A stretch of 64,000 nucleotides of DNA from Candidatus Sodalis pierantonius str. SOPE (GCF_000517405.1 NZ_CP006568.1:1860001-1924000), one strand, 5' to 3'. Positions 39,521 through 49,262 are shown, counted from the stretch's first letter. A program made the numbers and translations. The notes: generated by a model from the letters alone, not told the origin.

Positions 39521-40575
39521 CGCTTTGTTGAATAAATCCGAAATTTGTGACGACTTCCTCCCTATCAGGGCGATTGTTACATGATGCGAACGCTGTTTGG
39601 CATTCCTAACAACGTGATCCGATTAAGCGCTTTGACCATTGCCATAGCCTCACCTACCTGCGCGTCATAGTCATGCAGACTCAGATGACCACCCAGAAGT
39701 GTTTTAAACCGGAACATGGCCGTTTCAGCCAGTGAACGTCGGTGATAACCTACTTTCTTTTTCCAGGTATCGTTATTGCCGCTCAGATGCTGATTTGCCA
39801 CCGCATGGTTACGCTCATGGTATCGAGCTGGCCAATATTGCGCACCACTTCGCGGTGGGATAAGCGGCTTTATTTTTTTCCTCAGCAGAGCATCATGACA
39901 GTAACGCGTATCGTAAGCACTGTCAGCCGACGCTTCCCTGATTTTCCGGTGGGTTTGGTTAATCAGCCCGGGCAGCGCCTGCGCATCTGTCGTACCGCTT
40001 AGCGATAAATCGGCACAGATAATTTCATGTGTCGCGCTATCTACTGCCAGATGAAGCTTGCGCCATACTCTGCGCCTCTCAGCCCCATGCTGCCTGACTT
40101 TCCATTCGCCTTCGCCGAAGATTTTCAGGCCGGTGCCATCGATGACCAGGTGTGAGATTTCGCCGCGGGTTGGCGTTTTTATGCTGATGTCGACGGTTTT
40201 TGCTCGCCGGCTGACCAGAGAGTAATCTGGGCAGCGCAGCGACAGCCCCATCAGTTTAAAAATCGCGTCAACGAAACCCTGTAACGCCCGGAGCGAAAGG
40301 TTAAACACGCGCTTTATCATCAGAACCGTGGTAATGGCCATATCGGTGTAGTGAAGCGGCCGGCCACGATGTTCAGGGGGTGTACTCTCAGTCCATGCAG
40401 CAATGGCTGACTCATCAAGCCATACTGTCATGTCCCCCCGCTGCCTGAGCGCATTGTTGTATGCGGGCCAGTTGGTGATTTTAAACTTTTGCTTTGCCAT
40501 GGGGACCTGATGTTGAAACGAATGTAGTGATCAGAGCCGCCAGTCACCTAAAAGTTCGATTTATTCAACAAAGCC
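39521..40575 (-). mobile_element. IS903-like element, complete
   Basis: 1055-bp copy with a perfect 9-bp duplication GCGCAGAAA (39512-39520 and 40576-40584) in the LuxR-type gene. Confidence 0.95.
39577..40500 (-). CDS. IS903-type DDE transposase
   Basis: Intact 307 residues with D121, D193 and E259. Private changes RGDMTVW and FVDAIFK; the latter is shared with the copy at 50384-51307. It is likely active. Confidence 0.95.
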   Translation of the reverse strand: MAKQKFKITNWPAYNNALRQRGDMTVWLDESAIAAWTESTPPEHRGRPLHYTDMAITTVLMIKRVFNLSLRALQGFVDAIFKLMGLSLRCPDYSLVSRRAKTVDISIKTPTRGEISHLVIDGTGLKIFGEGEWKVRQHGAERRRVWRKLHLAVDSATHEIICADLSLSGTTDAQALPGLINQTHRKIREASADSAYDTRYCHDALLRKKIKPLIPPRSGAQYWPARYHERNHAVANQHLSGNNDTWKKKVGYHRRSLAETAMFRFKTLLGGHLSLHDYDAQVGEAMAMVKALNRITLLGMPNSVRIM

Positions 40576-41206
40576 GCGCAGAAAGACAAAGCCCGCGAAA
40601 GCCGTCAACTTTTCTCGGTGCAGAATCAGTTTCCCTATGGCCCAGAGCAGAAACTGAAATCCTACCTTTTCGATTTCTGCCCGCAATTCGACTGCGTTGA
40701 TGACCCGTTAGAGGGCGTGGAATTCTAGTGCATCGGCACTATCTGTCATGCGCGCCCGTTCCCGTTTGGCTCGACGCTGGAATGCGTGAATGGGGAAGCG
40801 CCGAGCTCGGCGACGTTTGAGCCGGGGGAACGTTTTACGCAAAGGGAATGGGAAATCGTGTTTTTTGCTTTGCATAACCTGACCAGCAAGGAGACCGGAC
40901 GGCGGCTGGGTATATCTCATCGCACGGTCGAGAACAAGCTTCAGGACATTTACCAGAAGACCGGAACGCATTGTAACAGGGGGCTGGCGATGTACTGCCG
41001 CGAAAACAGGACGGACTGCTATATCCCGCCGTCTTTGCTGTCGCCATCGAGCCACGTTCTGAATAACTACGGGGCGCAGTAACCTCGCGCCGAACTGACA
41101 GTAATGTAGCATAATGCACTAGCTTTATTTAAAACTGATTTTCAAAAATCAAAATCAATCCGGACAACATATTAGTATGTTGAACGGTCGTATTGAGGTA
41201 TGACCA

Positions 41207-41431
41207 ATGAAGAATGAGCATGATATTTTATCACCAGACGAATTAGTCCAGTTAACCGGACATCAATATAAATCAAGGTAGTGCCAATGGCTGAATGAGG
41301 CGGGGATCTGGTACAAGAAACGACGGGATGGTTCACCAAGTACAACGTGGTATCACATTGCCCATCCGTTGGCATATAGGCAATTTTCAACGGAACAAAA
41401 GCTGGATGAACCTAACTTCAGTGCTATGTGA
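41207..41431 (+). pseudogene. Excisionase-like DUF4224 protein with amber stop
   Basis: 75 codons: MKNEHDILSPDELVQLTGHQ, then YKSR, TAG at 41279-41281, then CQWLNEAGIWYKKRRDGSPS to TGA 41431. The LSPDELVxLTG...QxxWLxxxGI pattern is that of DUF4224, a small HTH found just before phage integrases and probably a directionality factor. The single TAG is the only lesion. 9 bp before the integrase start. Confidence 0.7.
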
Positions 41432-41440
41432 GTTATAATA

Positions 41441-42457
41441 ATGGTTGGCAAACGCAAGAATCCAGCAGATAACGCTCTGCCACCTCGTGTTTATCGGGAG
41501 AAAACACAATATGAATTTCATCCGGCTAGCGGTGGGTCAATATCATTATGTCCTCTGGATTCATTAATCCCTATCGTATGGGCCAAATACGAACAGGCAA
41601 ACAATTATCGCAATGAGAGAAAAACCCTAGAACATGTGATAAGTCAGTTTTTTCTTTCTGCTGATTTTATGGCTCTTGCAGCAGAAACACAAAAAGACTA
41701 TAAAAGAAATTCAACTAAACTTCTGTCCGTTTTTGGAAAAATGCATCCTGACAATGTTAAGCCTCAACATATCAGAAAATATATGGATAAACGGGGAACT
41801 AAAAGCAAAACACAGGCAAACCATGAAAAACACTTTTTATCACGTGTTTATCGCTGGGGTTATGAGCGAGGAATTACTAAGGGGAATCCATGCTCAGGTG
41901 TAAGACAATTTAAAGAAGAGGCTAGGGATCGCTACATTACAGATGCAGAATATGAAGCGTTGTATTCCGTTGCTCCCGATACTGTTCGTATAGCAATGGA
42001 GATCGCTTATTTATGTTGCGCTCGGCAGAGCGATGTTTTGTCATTGACTAAATCACAGTTGCTTAATGATGGGATTTTCATTTGCCAAGGAAAAACGGGC
42101 AAGAAACAGATAAAAGCATGGACTGAACGCTTAAAAAAAGTAATTGACTTAGCCGATAGCCTGCCAACATCACAAGGCGTTAACAGCATTTATGTATTGC
42201 ATCAACCCAACGGCAACCGTTACACACGTGATGGTTTTAATTCAAGTTGGGCAAAAGCTCGAGCAAAAGCCTCAGCGTTACATCATAAGCTAACATTTGA
42301 TTTCACCTTTCACGATTTGAAAGCAAAGGGAATATCTGATTTAAAAGGTTCGCTGTCAGAGAAACAAGCGATCTCGGGGCATAAAAGCATCGGACAGACG
42401 GCACGGTACAACAGAAAAACAGAAATAGTCCCCGTCGTCGGTGGTCAGAAAAAATGA
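41441..42457 (+). CDS. int: Phage tyrosine-type site-specific integrase
   Basis: 338 residues. The N-terminal basic arm-binding part (KRKNPADNALPPRVYREK) and SAM-like core-binding region (AETQKDYKRNSTKLLSVFGK) precede the catalytic domain. Visible catalytic residues: Arg in CCARQSDVLSL, Lys in QGKTGKKQ, the HxxR-type box as FHDLKAKG (Lys in place of the second Arg), His in ISGHKSIG, and Tyr in ARYNRKTE. HDLKAKG boxes occur in a branch of prophage integrases, so activity is not excluded. It lies 116 bp from tRNA-Leu with its 3' end towards it, making leuZ the probable attachment site. Intact. Confidence 0.85.
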   Translation: MVGKRKNPADNALPPRVYREKTQYEFHPASGGSISLCPLDSLIPIVWAKYEQANNYRNERKTLEHVISQFFLSADFMALAAETQKDYKRNSTKLLSVFGKMHPDNVKPQHIRKYMDKRGTKSKTQANHEKHFLSRVYRWGYERGITKGNPCSGVRQFKEEARDRYITDAEYEALYSVAPDTVRIAMEIAYLCCARQSDVLSLTKSQLLNDGIFICQGKTGKKQIKAWTERLKKVIDLADSLPTSQGVNSIYVLHQPNGNRYTRDGFNSSWAKARAKASALHHKLTFDFTFHDLKAKGISDLKGSLSEKQAISGHKSIGQTARYNRKTEIVPVVGGQKK

Positions 42458-42573
42458 ATTTTTATTCAAATTGAAAAAATGATGTTAGGAATAGCTGATT
42501 TTGACACAAAAAAACCGCCTTGACGACGGTGACTAATATAGGACATTTTATTGATTATTATGGTTTTTCTGTT

Positions 42574-42659
42574 TGGTACCCGGAGCGGGACTTGAACCCG
42601 CACAGCCAGAAGCCGAGGGATTTTAAATCCCTTGTGTCTACCGATTCCACCACCCGGGC
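42574..42659 (-). tRNA. leuZ: tRNA-Leu (anticodon TAA)
   Basis: 86 nt with encoded CCA. GCCCGGGTGGTGGAATCGG is the 5' end, the anticodon loop is in GGGATTTAAAATCCC, a long variable arm is present, and the T arm reads GCGGGTTCAAGTCCCGC. Matches E. coli leuZ; last gene of the glyW-cysT-leuZ cluster and likely the prophage attachment site. Confidence 0.95.
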
Positions 42660-42675
42660 GTCGGGAAATCTAAAC

Positions 42676-42749
42676 TGGAGGCGCGTCCCGGAGTCGAACC
42701 GAGGTGGACGGATTTGCAATCCGCTGCATGGCCACTCTGCCAACGCGCC
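42676..42749 (-). tRNA. cysT: tRNA-Cys (anticodon GCA)
   Basis: 74 nt with encoded CCA. 5' end GGCGCGTTGGCAGAGTGG, anticodon loop GCGGATTGCAAATCCGT, T arm with GGTTCGACTCC. Lies 16 bp upstream of leuZ. Intact. Confidence 0.95.
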
Positions 42750-43562
42750 TCATCTCATCCCTTGTCTTTGTCCTGCAGCGGGCTTTATCGGCGAATTGCC
42801 GAATCACTACCATGCAACTAACTGATTATAAAGACAATTCGTTTATTCCGTGTTTCGGAATGGACGCAATTATGGCTTGCCTGAGCAGCGATGGCAAGCC
42901 TTTTTTGGCTGGGGACGTTTAGATGGTTACATCACAGCCAACCGGGCAACGCCATAAGAATTGCCGTCTTTTCCTTACCTCGGACAAACCTTAATGATGG
43001 GGACAGTGCGACAACAAAACAATCCGTCCGCTGGCCAAGCGCACGACTGACTGGCTTTATTCCATCGCCAATCAGGTAAGTAATAGCTGTTGATGAGAGA
43101 CCGTCCCTTGCCGACACCGCTTATGTTTAACCAAAGTGACCCCCTACCCCGCCGGAGTTGCCCCGCCAGCGGCCTTACGCCTCGCTGCCTCACGCCGAAG
43201 TCCGCGCGGCCAAACGGCAAGGGCAAGAGCGAGATGCCATGGACGCGAAGCTGGATACAAAATGCGAGATACCACATGCTGGATGCCAGGCGCCCGCCAT
43301 TATCTCCTTAACAGCGAATCTTTGCGCCATGGCAACAATCTGTTTAACCTTGAAATGATAGTTGTCACCACCGGGCATCTCTCTCACCATTGGTATCTCG
43401 GGGCATAGCGCTATTCGCTCGGCGTTCGCTGTGCCCTAGGAAAGGATTGGCGTGAGACAACGGGGGGTATTGGGAGACAGAAGCCTTGGGTCTGATGGAC
43501 AGTGCGTGAACCGGCAGCCGCAAGCGGCATAATATCCTGGGGCGAAACTGAGCGAGCGACAA
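42750..43562. other. Stretch between cysT and glyW without a gene
   Basis: In E. coli glyW and cysT are tens of bases apart; here ~880 bp separate them. No protein gene or IS is recognised. A plus-strand terminator hairpin lies at 42874-42906. Short open frames on both strands lack ribosome sites and look random. Confidence 0.5.
42874..42906 (+). terminator. Orphan rho-independent terminator
   Basis: Perfect 8-bp stem GGCTTGCC / GGCAAGCC with an 11-nt loop and TTTTTT. No plus-strand gene precedes it within 400 bp (only minus-strand tRNAs), so it may end a small RNA. A second hairpin ATTCCGTGTTTCGGAAT sits just upstream (42845-42861). Confidence 0.6.
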
Positions 43563-43590
43563 CAAAAAAGGACCCCTATGGGTCCTTTCA
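43563..43590 (-). terminator. Terminator downstream of glyW
   Basis: Perfect 9-bp stem AAAGGACCC / GGGTCCTTT with loop CTAT; the T run lies on the minus strand. Located 40 bp past the 3' end of glyW, so it would end the glyW transcript. Confidence 0.75.
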
Positions 43591-43657
43591 ACGTCAACCG
43601 ATGGATGAATGACACCGGCTAACTAAAATTTGGAGCGGGAAACGAGGCTCGAACTTA

Positions 43658-44975
43658 GAGCCTGTTTAGAAATTTGTGTATTTGCCTGATTTTGATATGT
43701 TCAATCCAACATCAAAAACAGGTTAATTTATGGACGAAAAACAGTTGCAGGCTCTGGCTAACGAACTGGCCAAAAATCTCAAAACCCCTGAAGATCTCAG
43801 TCACTTCGATCGGCTGCTGAAAAAAATCAGCGTCGAAGCAGCTCTCAATGCCGAAATGACCCATCACCTCGGCTACGATAAAAATCAGCCTAAACCGGGG
43901 ACCAACGCCCGCAACGGCTATTCCACAAAAACCGTTACCACTGGCGATGGCCCGCTGGCGCTGCGTACTCCGCGCGATTGTGACGGTTCCTTTGAACCGC
44001 AACTGGTGAAGAAGAACTAGACCCGGATTACCGGGATGGATAACCAGATTTTATCGTTGTACGCCAAAGGGATGACCACCCGCGAGATCGCCGCCGCGTT
44101 CAAAGAGCTGTATGACGCCGATGTCTCGCCGGCGCTGGTCTCAAAGGTCACCGATGCGGTCATGGAGCAGGTTGTCGAATGGCAAAACCGGCCTATGGAT
44201 GCAGTCTATCCCATTGTTTATCTTGACTATATCGTTCTAAAAGTCCGGCAGGACAGCCGCATCATCAACAAATCTGTGTTCCTGGCGCTCTGGGCATCAA
44301 CATCGAAGGCCAGAAAGAGTTGCTAGGTATGTGGCTGGCCGAAAATGAAGGCGCAAAGTTCTGGCTGAACGTGCTGACAGAGCTGAAAAACCGCGGCCTG
44401 AACGATATCTTTATCGCCTGCGTAGACGGGCTGAAAGGTTTCCATGACGCTATTAACGCGGTGTATCCGGAGGCGCGGCTCCAGCTGTGTATCGTGCATA
44501 TGGTGCGCAACAGCCTGCGGTTCGTCTCCTGGAAGGACTACAAGGCCGTCACCCGCGACCTGAAAGCTATCTATCAGGCCCCTACGGAAGAAGCCGGCTT
44601 GCAGGCGCTGGAAGCGTTCTCCAGTGCCTGGGACATCCGCTACCCGCAAATAAGTCGAAGCTGGCAGGCAAACTGGGCCAATCTGGCCACGTTCTTTTGG
44701 GTCCCAACGGACATCCGCAAGTTGATCTACACGACCTAAAACCCGAGAGTCGTTAAACAGCGTGATCCGGCATGTCATCAAAAAGCGCAAGGTGTTCCCG
44801 ACCGACGACGCAGTGAAAAAGGTGGTGTGGCTGGCGATACAGGCGGCCTCACAGAAATGGACAATGCTTTTGAGGGACTGGCGCATGGCAATGAGCCGCT
44901 TTATTATCGAGTTCGGTGACCGCCTGGACGGTCACTTCTGAGAAAAGGCATTTACACAGAATCCGGTACGGGCTC
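43658..44975 (+). mobile_element. IS256-family element in tRNA-Gly
   Basis: 1318 bp from GAGCCTGTTTAG to CCGGTACGGGCTC. The 3' end has the variant CCGGTACGGG, shared with the copy at 14816. Flanked by the 6-bp match CGAACT. Confidence 0.9.
43730..44941 (+). pseudogene. IS256 transposase, multiply broken
   Basis: CAG to TAG at 44018-44020 (KKN-stop-T), 2-bp insertion near 44290 (GCGCTCTGGGC), local change FFWVPTD for FFAYPTD, and a scrambled TTNAIES region near 44738 (ACCTAAAACCCGAGAG) that removes the catalytic E. Immobile by itself. Confidence 0.9.
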
Positions 44976-45174
44976 CGAACTCGCGACCCCAACCTTGGCA
45001 AGATTGTGCTCTACCACTGAGCTATTCCCGCATGACTCTCAACAACCTGGTTTGCAACCTATCGGCAAACAACCGCGGTTGCTTTCGATGCGATGCATTC
45101 TACTGACCTCGACGTATGAGTCAATACAAAAATAGTCATCGCCGACGCGTTTGCTGTTTTTTACAGCGCTTCTC

Positions 45175-45723
45175 TCAATGCTCGAACAAATCGTGCCGGG
45201 CGGCATACAAATATTGGAACATTGACCAGAAAGTCAGCACCGCCGCGATATATAGCGCGACGATACCTATCCCCGATACGATGTCGTCTGGACGCCACAG
45301 CAGCGCCACCAGTGCCAGCATTTGCGCGGTGGTTTTCACTTTACCAATCCACGAAACCGCGACGCTGCTACGTTTGCCTATCTCCGCCATCCACTCCCGC
45401 AACGCAGAGATGATAATCTCACGGGCAATCATGGTCGCCGCGGGCAGCGTTATCCACCATGAATGAAAATGTTCCGCCACCAGCACCAGCGCCGTGGCGA
45501 CCATCACTTTATCCGCGACGGGATCGAGAAACGCGCCAAAGCGGGTGGCTTGTTTCCAACGCCGGGCCAGGAAACCGTCAAACCAATCCGTCACCGCCGC
45601 CAGGACAAAAATGAGCGCGCAACTCAGCGGCGCCCATTTGAAAGGCAGATAAAAGGCCAGAACAAAGAACGGTATCATGACGACACGGAACAGGGTAAGC
45701 CAAGTCGGTATATTCAGTTGCAT
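45175..45723 (-). CDS. pgsA: Phosphatidylglycerophosphate synthase
   Basis: 182-residue inner-membrane enzyme that makes phosphatidylglycerol phosphate from CDP-diacylglycerol and glycerol-3-phosphate. The CDP-alcohol phosphotransferase signature is complete: DWFDGFLARRWKQATRFGAF then LDPVADK (D-x2-DG-x2-AR-x8-G-x3-D-x3-D). Length equals E. coli PgsA. It follows uvrC on the same strand, with the glyW cluster downstream, as in E. coli. Intact. Confidence 0.95.
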   Translation of the reverse strand: MQLNIPTWLTLFRVVMIPFFVLAFYLPFKWAPLSCALIFVLAAVTDWFDGFLARRWKQATRFGAFLDPVADKVMVATALVLVAEHFHSWWITLPAATMIAREIIISALREWMAEIGKRSSVAVSWIGKVKTTAQMLALVALLWRPDDIVSGIGIVALYIAAVLTFWSMFQYLYAARHDLFEH

Positions 45724-45781
45724 AGTGCTTTGTTAACTATCTGGCCGGAGTGGAAATAACAAGTATGTTGCTACATTGCCG

Positions 45782-47614
45782 CTAGTGTTTCAACGCATTA
45801 AATATTTTTTCTGCCAAGGCGCCTGAAATACCCGGCACTTGGGCAATTTCCTCCACGCTGGCATTGCGTAACGGCTGCAGACCGCCCATGTACTTCAGCA
45901 GTGACTGTCGACGCCGTGGCCCGACACCTTCAATCAATTCTAGCGCACTGGTATTTTTTACCTTAGCACGTTTATTGCGATGGCCGGTAATCGCATGGTT
46001 GTGTGAATCATCGCGGATATGCTGAATCACATGCAGGGCCGGCGAATCCGGCGGCAGCGCTATTCCCTCGCCATGGGGTTCCAAAAACAGCGTTTCGAGG
46101 CCGGCCTTGCGGTCTACGCCTTTCGCCACGCCGAGCAACACGACGCGCGATTTGTCCCAAGGTACGTCCAACTCCTCGAACACCGCTTTGGCCATACCCA
46201 ATTGACCTTTACCACCATCGATAATCACCACGTCGGGGATTTTCTTTTCTTCGAGCGCCTTACCATAACGCCGGCGCAGGACCTGATCCATGGCGGCATA
46301 ATCATCGCCGGGCGTAATACCTTTAATATTATAGCGGCGGTATTCGGCGCGTACCGGCCCGTTGCCGTCAAAGACGACGCAGGAGGCGATGGTCTGCTCC
46401 CCCATCGTATGACTGATGTCAAAACATTCCATCCGGTTGACCTGCTCAATACCCAATAGCTCTGCCAGCGCGGCTAAACACTGATGTACCGTCGACTGTT
46501 GCGACAGTTTAGTCACCAGCGCCGTCGCGGCATTGGTGCGGGCCAGCTTTAAATAACGAGCGCGGTCGCCGCGCGGCTGCGTCTGGATCTGAATTTTTCT
46601 GCCCGCCTGCTCGCTCAGCGACGCCGCCAGCAGCGTTTTTTCAGGCAGCGTGAAATCCAAAAGAATTTCGCCCGGAAGCGAGCGCATCTGACTGCCCTGC
46701 AAATAGAATTGGCCGACAAACGTTTGCACCACTTCCGCCAGTTCCGTGCCGGCCGGCACTTTGGGAAAATAACTGCGGCTACCCAAAACTTTCCCCTGGC
46801 GGATAAACAGTACATGGACGCAGGCCATACCGGCGTCAAACGACACGCCGATGACGTCCAGATCTTCCCGGTCGCCGGAAACGAACTGTTTTTCCGTCAC
46901 GCGGCGCACCGCCTGGATCTGATCGCGCGCGCGCGCCGCATCCTCAAAGTTTAGCGCGCGGCTGGCCAGCTCCATCCGCTCCACAAGCTTGTTAAGCACC
47001 TGTTGATCTTTGCCTAACAGAAACAAGCGCACATATTCCACCTGCTGCTGATATTCCTCATCGCTGACCAGCCCCTGTACGCAAGGCCCCAGACAGCGAC
47101 CTATCTGATACTGCAGGCACGGACGTGAACGGTTGCGATACACGCTGTCCTCGCATTGGCGAATGGGAAACAACTTCTGCAACAGGGCCAGCGTCTCTTT
47201 TACCGCATAACCATTGGGAAACGGCCCGAAGTAATCCCCTTTCGCATGTTTGGCCCCGCGATGGGACGCGATGCGGGGATGCGCGTCGCTGCTGAGGAAA
47301 ATGAAGGGATAGGATTTGTCGTCGCGCAGCAATACGTTGTAGCGTGGCTGATACAGCTTAATGTAGTTATGCTCAAGCAGCAGCGCTTCGGTTTCCGTAT
47401 GGGTAATGGTCACATCAATATGGTGAATGTTTTTCACCAGCGCTTCGGTCTTGCGGCTGGCAACCTGGGCACGAAAATAGCTCGCCAGGCGCTTTTTCAG
47501 ATCTTTAGCCTTGCCGACATAAATCACCGTACCGGATGCATCATACATGCTATAGACGCCAGGCTGGCTGGTCATGGTGCTCAGGAATTGTTTGGCGTTA
47601 AAACTGTCAGTCAC
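45782..47614 (-). CDS. uvrC: UvrABC system protein C
   Basis: 610 residues, same as E. coli. Nucleotide-excision-repair endonuclease making both incisions with UvrB. Domains: GIY-YIG nuclease (PGVYSMYDASGTVIYVGKAK), Cys cluster (CLQYQIGRCLGPC), UVR/UvrB-binding segment (ELASRALNFEDAARARDQI), RNase H-like 5' incision domain (MECFDISHTMGEQTIAS; VVIIDGGKGQLGMA; HNHAITGHR), and C-terminal double HhH (LELIEGVGPRRRQSLLKYMG). Overlaps the end of uvrY by 8 bp, so the pair is co-transcribed. Intact, notable in this decayed region. Confidence 0.97.
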   Translation of the reverse strand: MTDSFNAKQFLSTMTSQPGVYSMYDASGTVIYVGKAKDLKKRLASYFRAQVASRKTEALVKNIHHIDVTITHTETEALLLEHNYIKLYQPRYNVLLRDDKSYPFIFLSSDAHPRIASHRGAKHAKGDYFGPFPNGYAVKETLALLQKLFPIRQCEDSVYRNRSRPCLQYQIGRCLGPCVQGLVSDEEYQQQVEYVRLFLLGKDQQVLNKLVERMELASRALNFEDAARARDQIQAVRRVTEKQFVSGDREDLDVIGVSFDAGMACVHVLFIRQGKVLGSRSYFPKVPAGTELAEVVQTFVGQFYLQGSQMRSLPGEILLDFTLPEKTLLAASLSEQAGRKIQIQTQPRGDRARYLKLARTNAATALVTKLSQQSTVHQCLAALAELLGIEQVNRMECFDISHTMGEQTIASCVVFDGNGPVRAEYRRYNIKGITPGDDYAAMDQVLRRRYGKALEEKKIPDVVIIDGGKGQLGMAKAVFEELDVPWDKSRVVLLGVAKGVDRKAGLETLFLEPHGEGIALPPDSPALHVIQHIRDDSHNHAITGHRNKRAKVKNTSALELIEGVGPRRRQSLLKYMGGLQPLRNASVEEIAQVPGISGALAEKIFNALKH

Positions 47615-48263
47615 TACTTAATAAAATCTCCGTATTGAACAACCCGTGGCGAATAGCCAGATGGGTTAATTTTACATCACCGCTGATGTTTAGTTTACTA
47701 AATATCCGGTAACGATAGCTATTAACGGTTTTAGGGCTCAGATTGAGCTGCTCCGAAATATCGGTGACCTTTTGCCCGCGGGTAATCATCAGCATAATTT
47801 GGAGTTCCCGTTCGGACAAACATTCAAAGGGGGTTTCCGCCTGCGGCTCCAGCTGACTCAGGGCCATCTGCTGGGCGATATCGGACGCGATGTAGCGTTT
47901 ACCGGCATTCACCGCGCGAATGGCGCAGATGACCTCGCGCGGAGCGGCGGCTTTGCTCAGGTATCCTGCGGCCCCGGCCTGCATTACTTTAGCAGGTAAT
48001 GGGTTTTCTGTGTAAATGGTCAGCATGATAACTTTGATATCCGGCGAAAAGCGCACGATTTTGCGCGTGGCTTCCAACCCGCCGATGCCCGGCATATTCA
48101 TATCCATTAACACGACATTGACGCAATTGTTGCGGCACCACTTTACCGCATCTTCGCCACAGTGTGCCTCGCCAACGACTTTGAAGCCTTTGATATCTTC
48201 AAGAATGCGTCGTATCCCTGCGCGCACCAATTCGTGGTCATCAACAAGAAAAACGCTTATCAA
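47607..48263 (-). CDS. uvrY: BarA/UvrY two-component response regulator
   Basis: LuxR-type response regulator (SirA/GacA) that activates csrB/csrC-type small RNAs. From TTG 48263 it has 218 residues, exactly the E. coli length, with GGAG 9 bp upstream; ATG 48278 would add five residues before the conserved SVFLVDDHELVRAG. Receiver domain with phospho-Asp in VVLMDMNMPG and Lys in YLSKAAAP; HTH in LSERELQIMLMITRGQKVTD and LNLSPKTVNSYRYRIFSKLN. Overlaps uvrC. Intact. BarA is not in this window. Confidence 0.93.
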   Translation of the reverse strand: MISVFLVDDHELVRAGIRRILEDIKGFKVVGEAHCGEDAVKWCRNNCVNVVLMDMNMPGIGGLEATRKIVRFSPDIKVIMLTIYTENPLPAKVMQAGAAGYLSKAAAPREVICAIRAVNAGKRYIASDIAQQMALSQLEPQAETPFECLSERELQIMLMITRGQKVTDISEQLNLSPKTVNSYRYRIFSKLNISGDVKLTHLAIRHGLFNTEILLSSD

Positions 48264-48279
48264 AGAGAAATTCTCCAAA

Positions 48280-48900
48280 AAGAGGGAGTGATGTAAAGCG
48301 AATTAAATATTTAAGACTTAATATTACAGCTTTTTAAGTAAATAAAGAAAAATGATTATTCGCTTATACTGGAAAAATTCAGCAGTGTCGCCTGCGCAAG
48401 CTCATTTTAGACAGATAGGTTATTGCACCGCAAGGAGATTTCACCAAAATTCCGTCGGGTATTGCCGATTTCCCCTCTTTTGTCACCCCGTCCGCACGTC
48501 CATCGCACGCCCTAAATTGTCTAAAAAACGAACAGAACCATATGCAATTTACTTAAAAATCAGTTCATTATGATTTTTCTTTCGATGAGGCAATATTATC
48601 ATCAATCATTTCATATACATATTTTTAAAGAATAATCATTTATGCCTTATTACTTTTAGCGTACATTCAAACTTAAAAGTTAATTATAATATATTGCCGC
48701 TCCGTTTAATCCTCCTCGCCCGGCGAGAGCGGGACATCGGGGCATGAGTGGTGTTTTTTTAACCTGCTGCAATTTGCCGGAGATAAATGACCAACGTCAG
48801 TTAAATTTATAAAACAAAACCTGTTATAATCGGCGCACATGGCGTTGACCGCCGACGCGTATGGTACGCCAAGCGCGGCGCCAGTCTTAATAATCACTGA
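48280..48900. other. Divergent intergenic region uvrY-yecF
   Basis: About 620 bp, AT-rich, with no gene seen. It must hold the promoters for uvrY (minus) and yecF (plus). In E. coli this interval is likewise long. No operator was delimited. Confidence 0.5.
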
Positions 48901-48914
48901 TGACGGGGACAATA

Positions 48915-49139
48915 ATGGGCAACGTTGAATTTACCACCGATAGCGAAACCGCGGTACTGGCACAAGAGCTCAACTGCATGAAGGCGATGATGTCGCTGCT
49001 GTTAAAAGCCATTGGGCAAGCCGATGCCGGCAAGGTCATCATAAAAATGGAGAAATACATCAGCCAGCTTGATGATCCCGAACAGCAAGCGGTATTTACC
49101 AGTACCGTAAAACAGATAACCCACGCTTATCGTCAATAA
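48915..49139 (+). CDS. yecF: YecF family (DUF2594) protein
   Basis: 74 residues from ATG 48915 with GGGG 6 bp upstream (an earlier in-frame ATG at 48900 lacks a site). The pattern LAQELNCMKAMMSLLLKAIGQADAGK, then KMEKYISQLDD and VKQITHAYRQ, matches E. coli YecF in length and order beside uvrY. Cytosolic, function unknown. Intact. Confidence 0.85.
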   Translation: MGNVEFTTDSETAVLAQELNCMKAMMSLLLKAIGQADAGKVIIKMEKYISQLDDPEQQAVFTSTVKQITHAYRQ

Positions 49140-49262
49140 AGACCCGTCCCGCGCCGCGGGGTCAGGCCGGCTCAGCCGGTCGTGGCGATCGTTTACCCGC
49201 TTACCTATCCCGGCGGCACCGTGGTAGACTCATGCCACGGTTCCCCGACTTCATTTATTGTC

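Larger units (their letters stand above)
39350..41082 (+). pseudogene. LuxR-type HTH regulator, split by IS903 and one amber stop
   Basis: Without the IS the gene has 223 codons. Part 1 is 39350-39520 (MNDILTYTCLHLNTPCAVTG); part 2 is 40585-41082. Removing the IS and one 9-bp repeat joins AQK to DKARESRQLF in frame. A TAG at 40726-40728 (GVEF-stop-CIGTIC) follows. The C-terminus is a GerE/LuxR HTH: FTQREWEIVFFALHNLTSKE, then RRLGISHRTVENKLQDIYQK. The N-terminal part resembles sensor regions of prophage-borne LuxR-like proteins; ligand unknown. Confidence 0.7.
43631..45031 (-). pseudogene. glyW: tRNA-Gly (anticodon GCC) split by an IS256 element
   Basis: The 5' part is at 45031-44976 (GCGGGAATAGCTCAGTGG, anticodon region TTGCCAA, to GGGTCGCGAGTTCG). 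The 3' part is at 43657-43631 (AGTTCGAGCCTCGTTTCCCG, CTCCA). Between them lies an IS256 copy. The T-loop word AGTTCG occurs on both sides, as expected of a target duplication (imperfect at the outer two bases). Joined, it is a normal tRNA-Gly, in the E. coli order pgsA-glyW-cysT-leuZ. No functional tRNA can be made from this locus. Confidence 0.9.
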
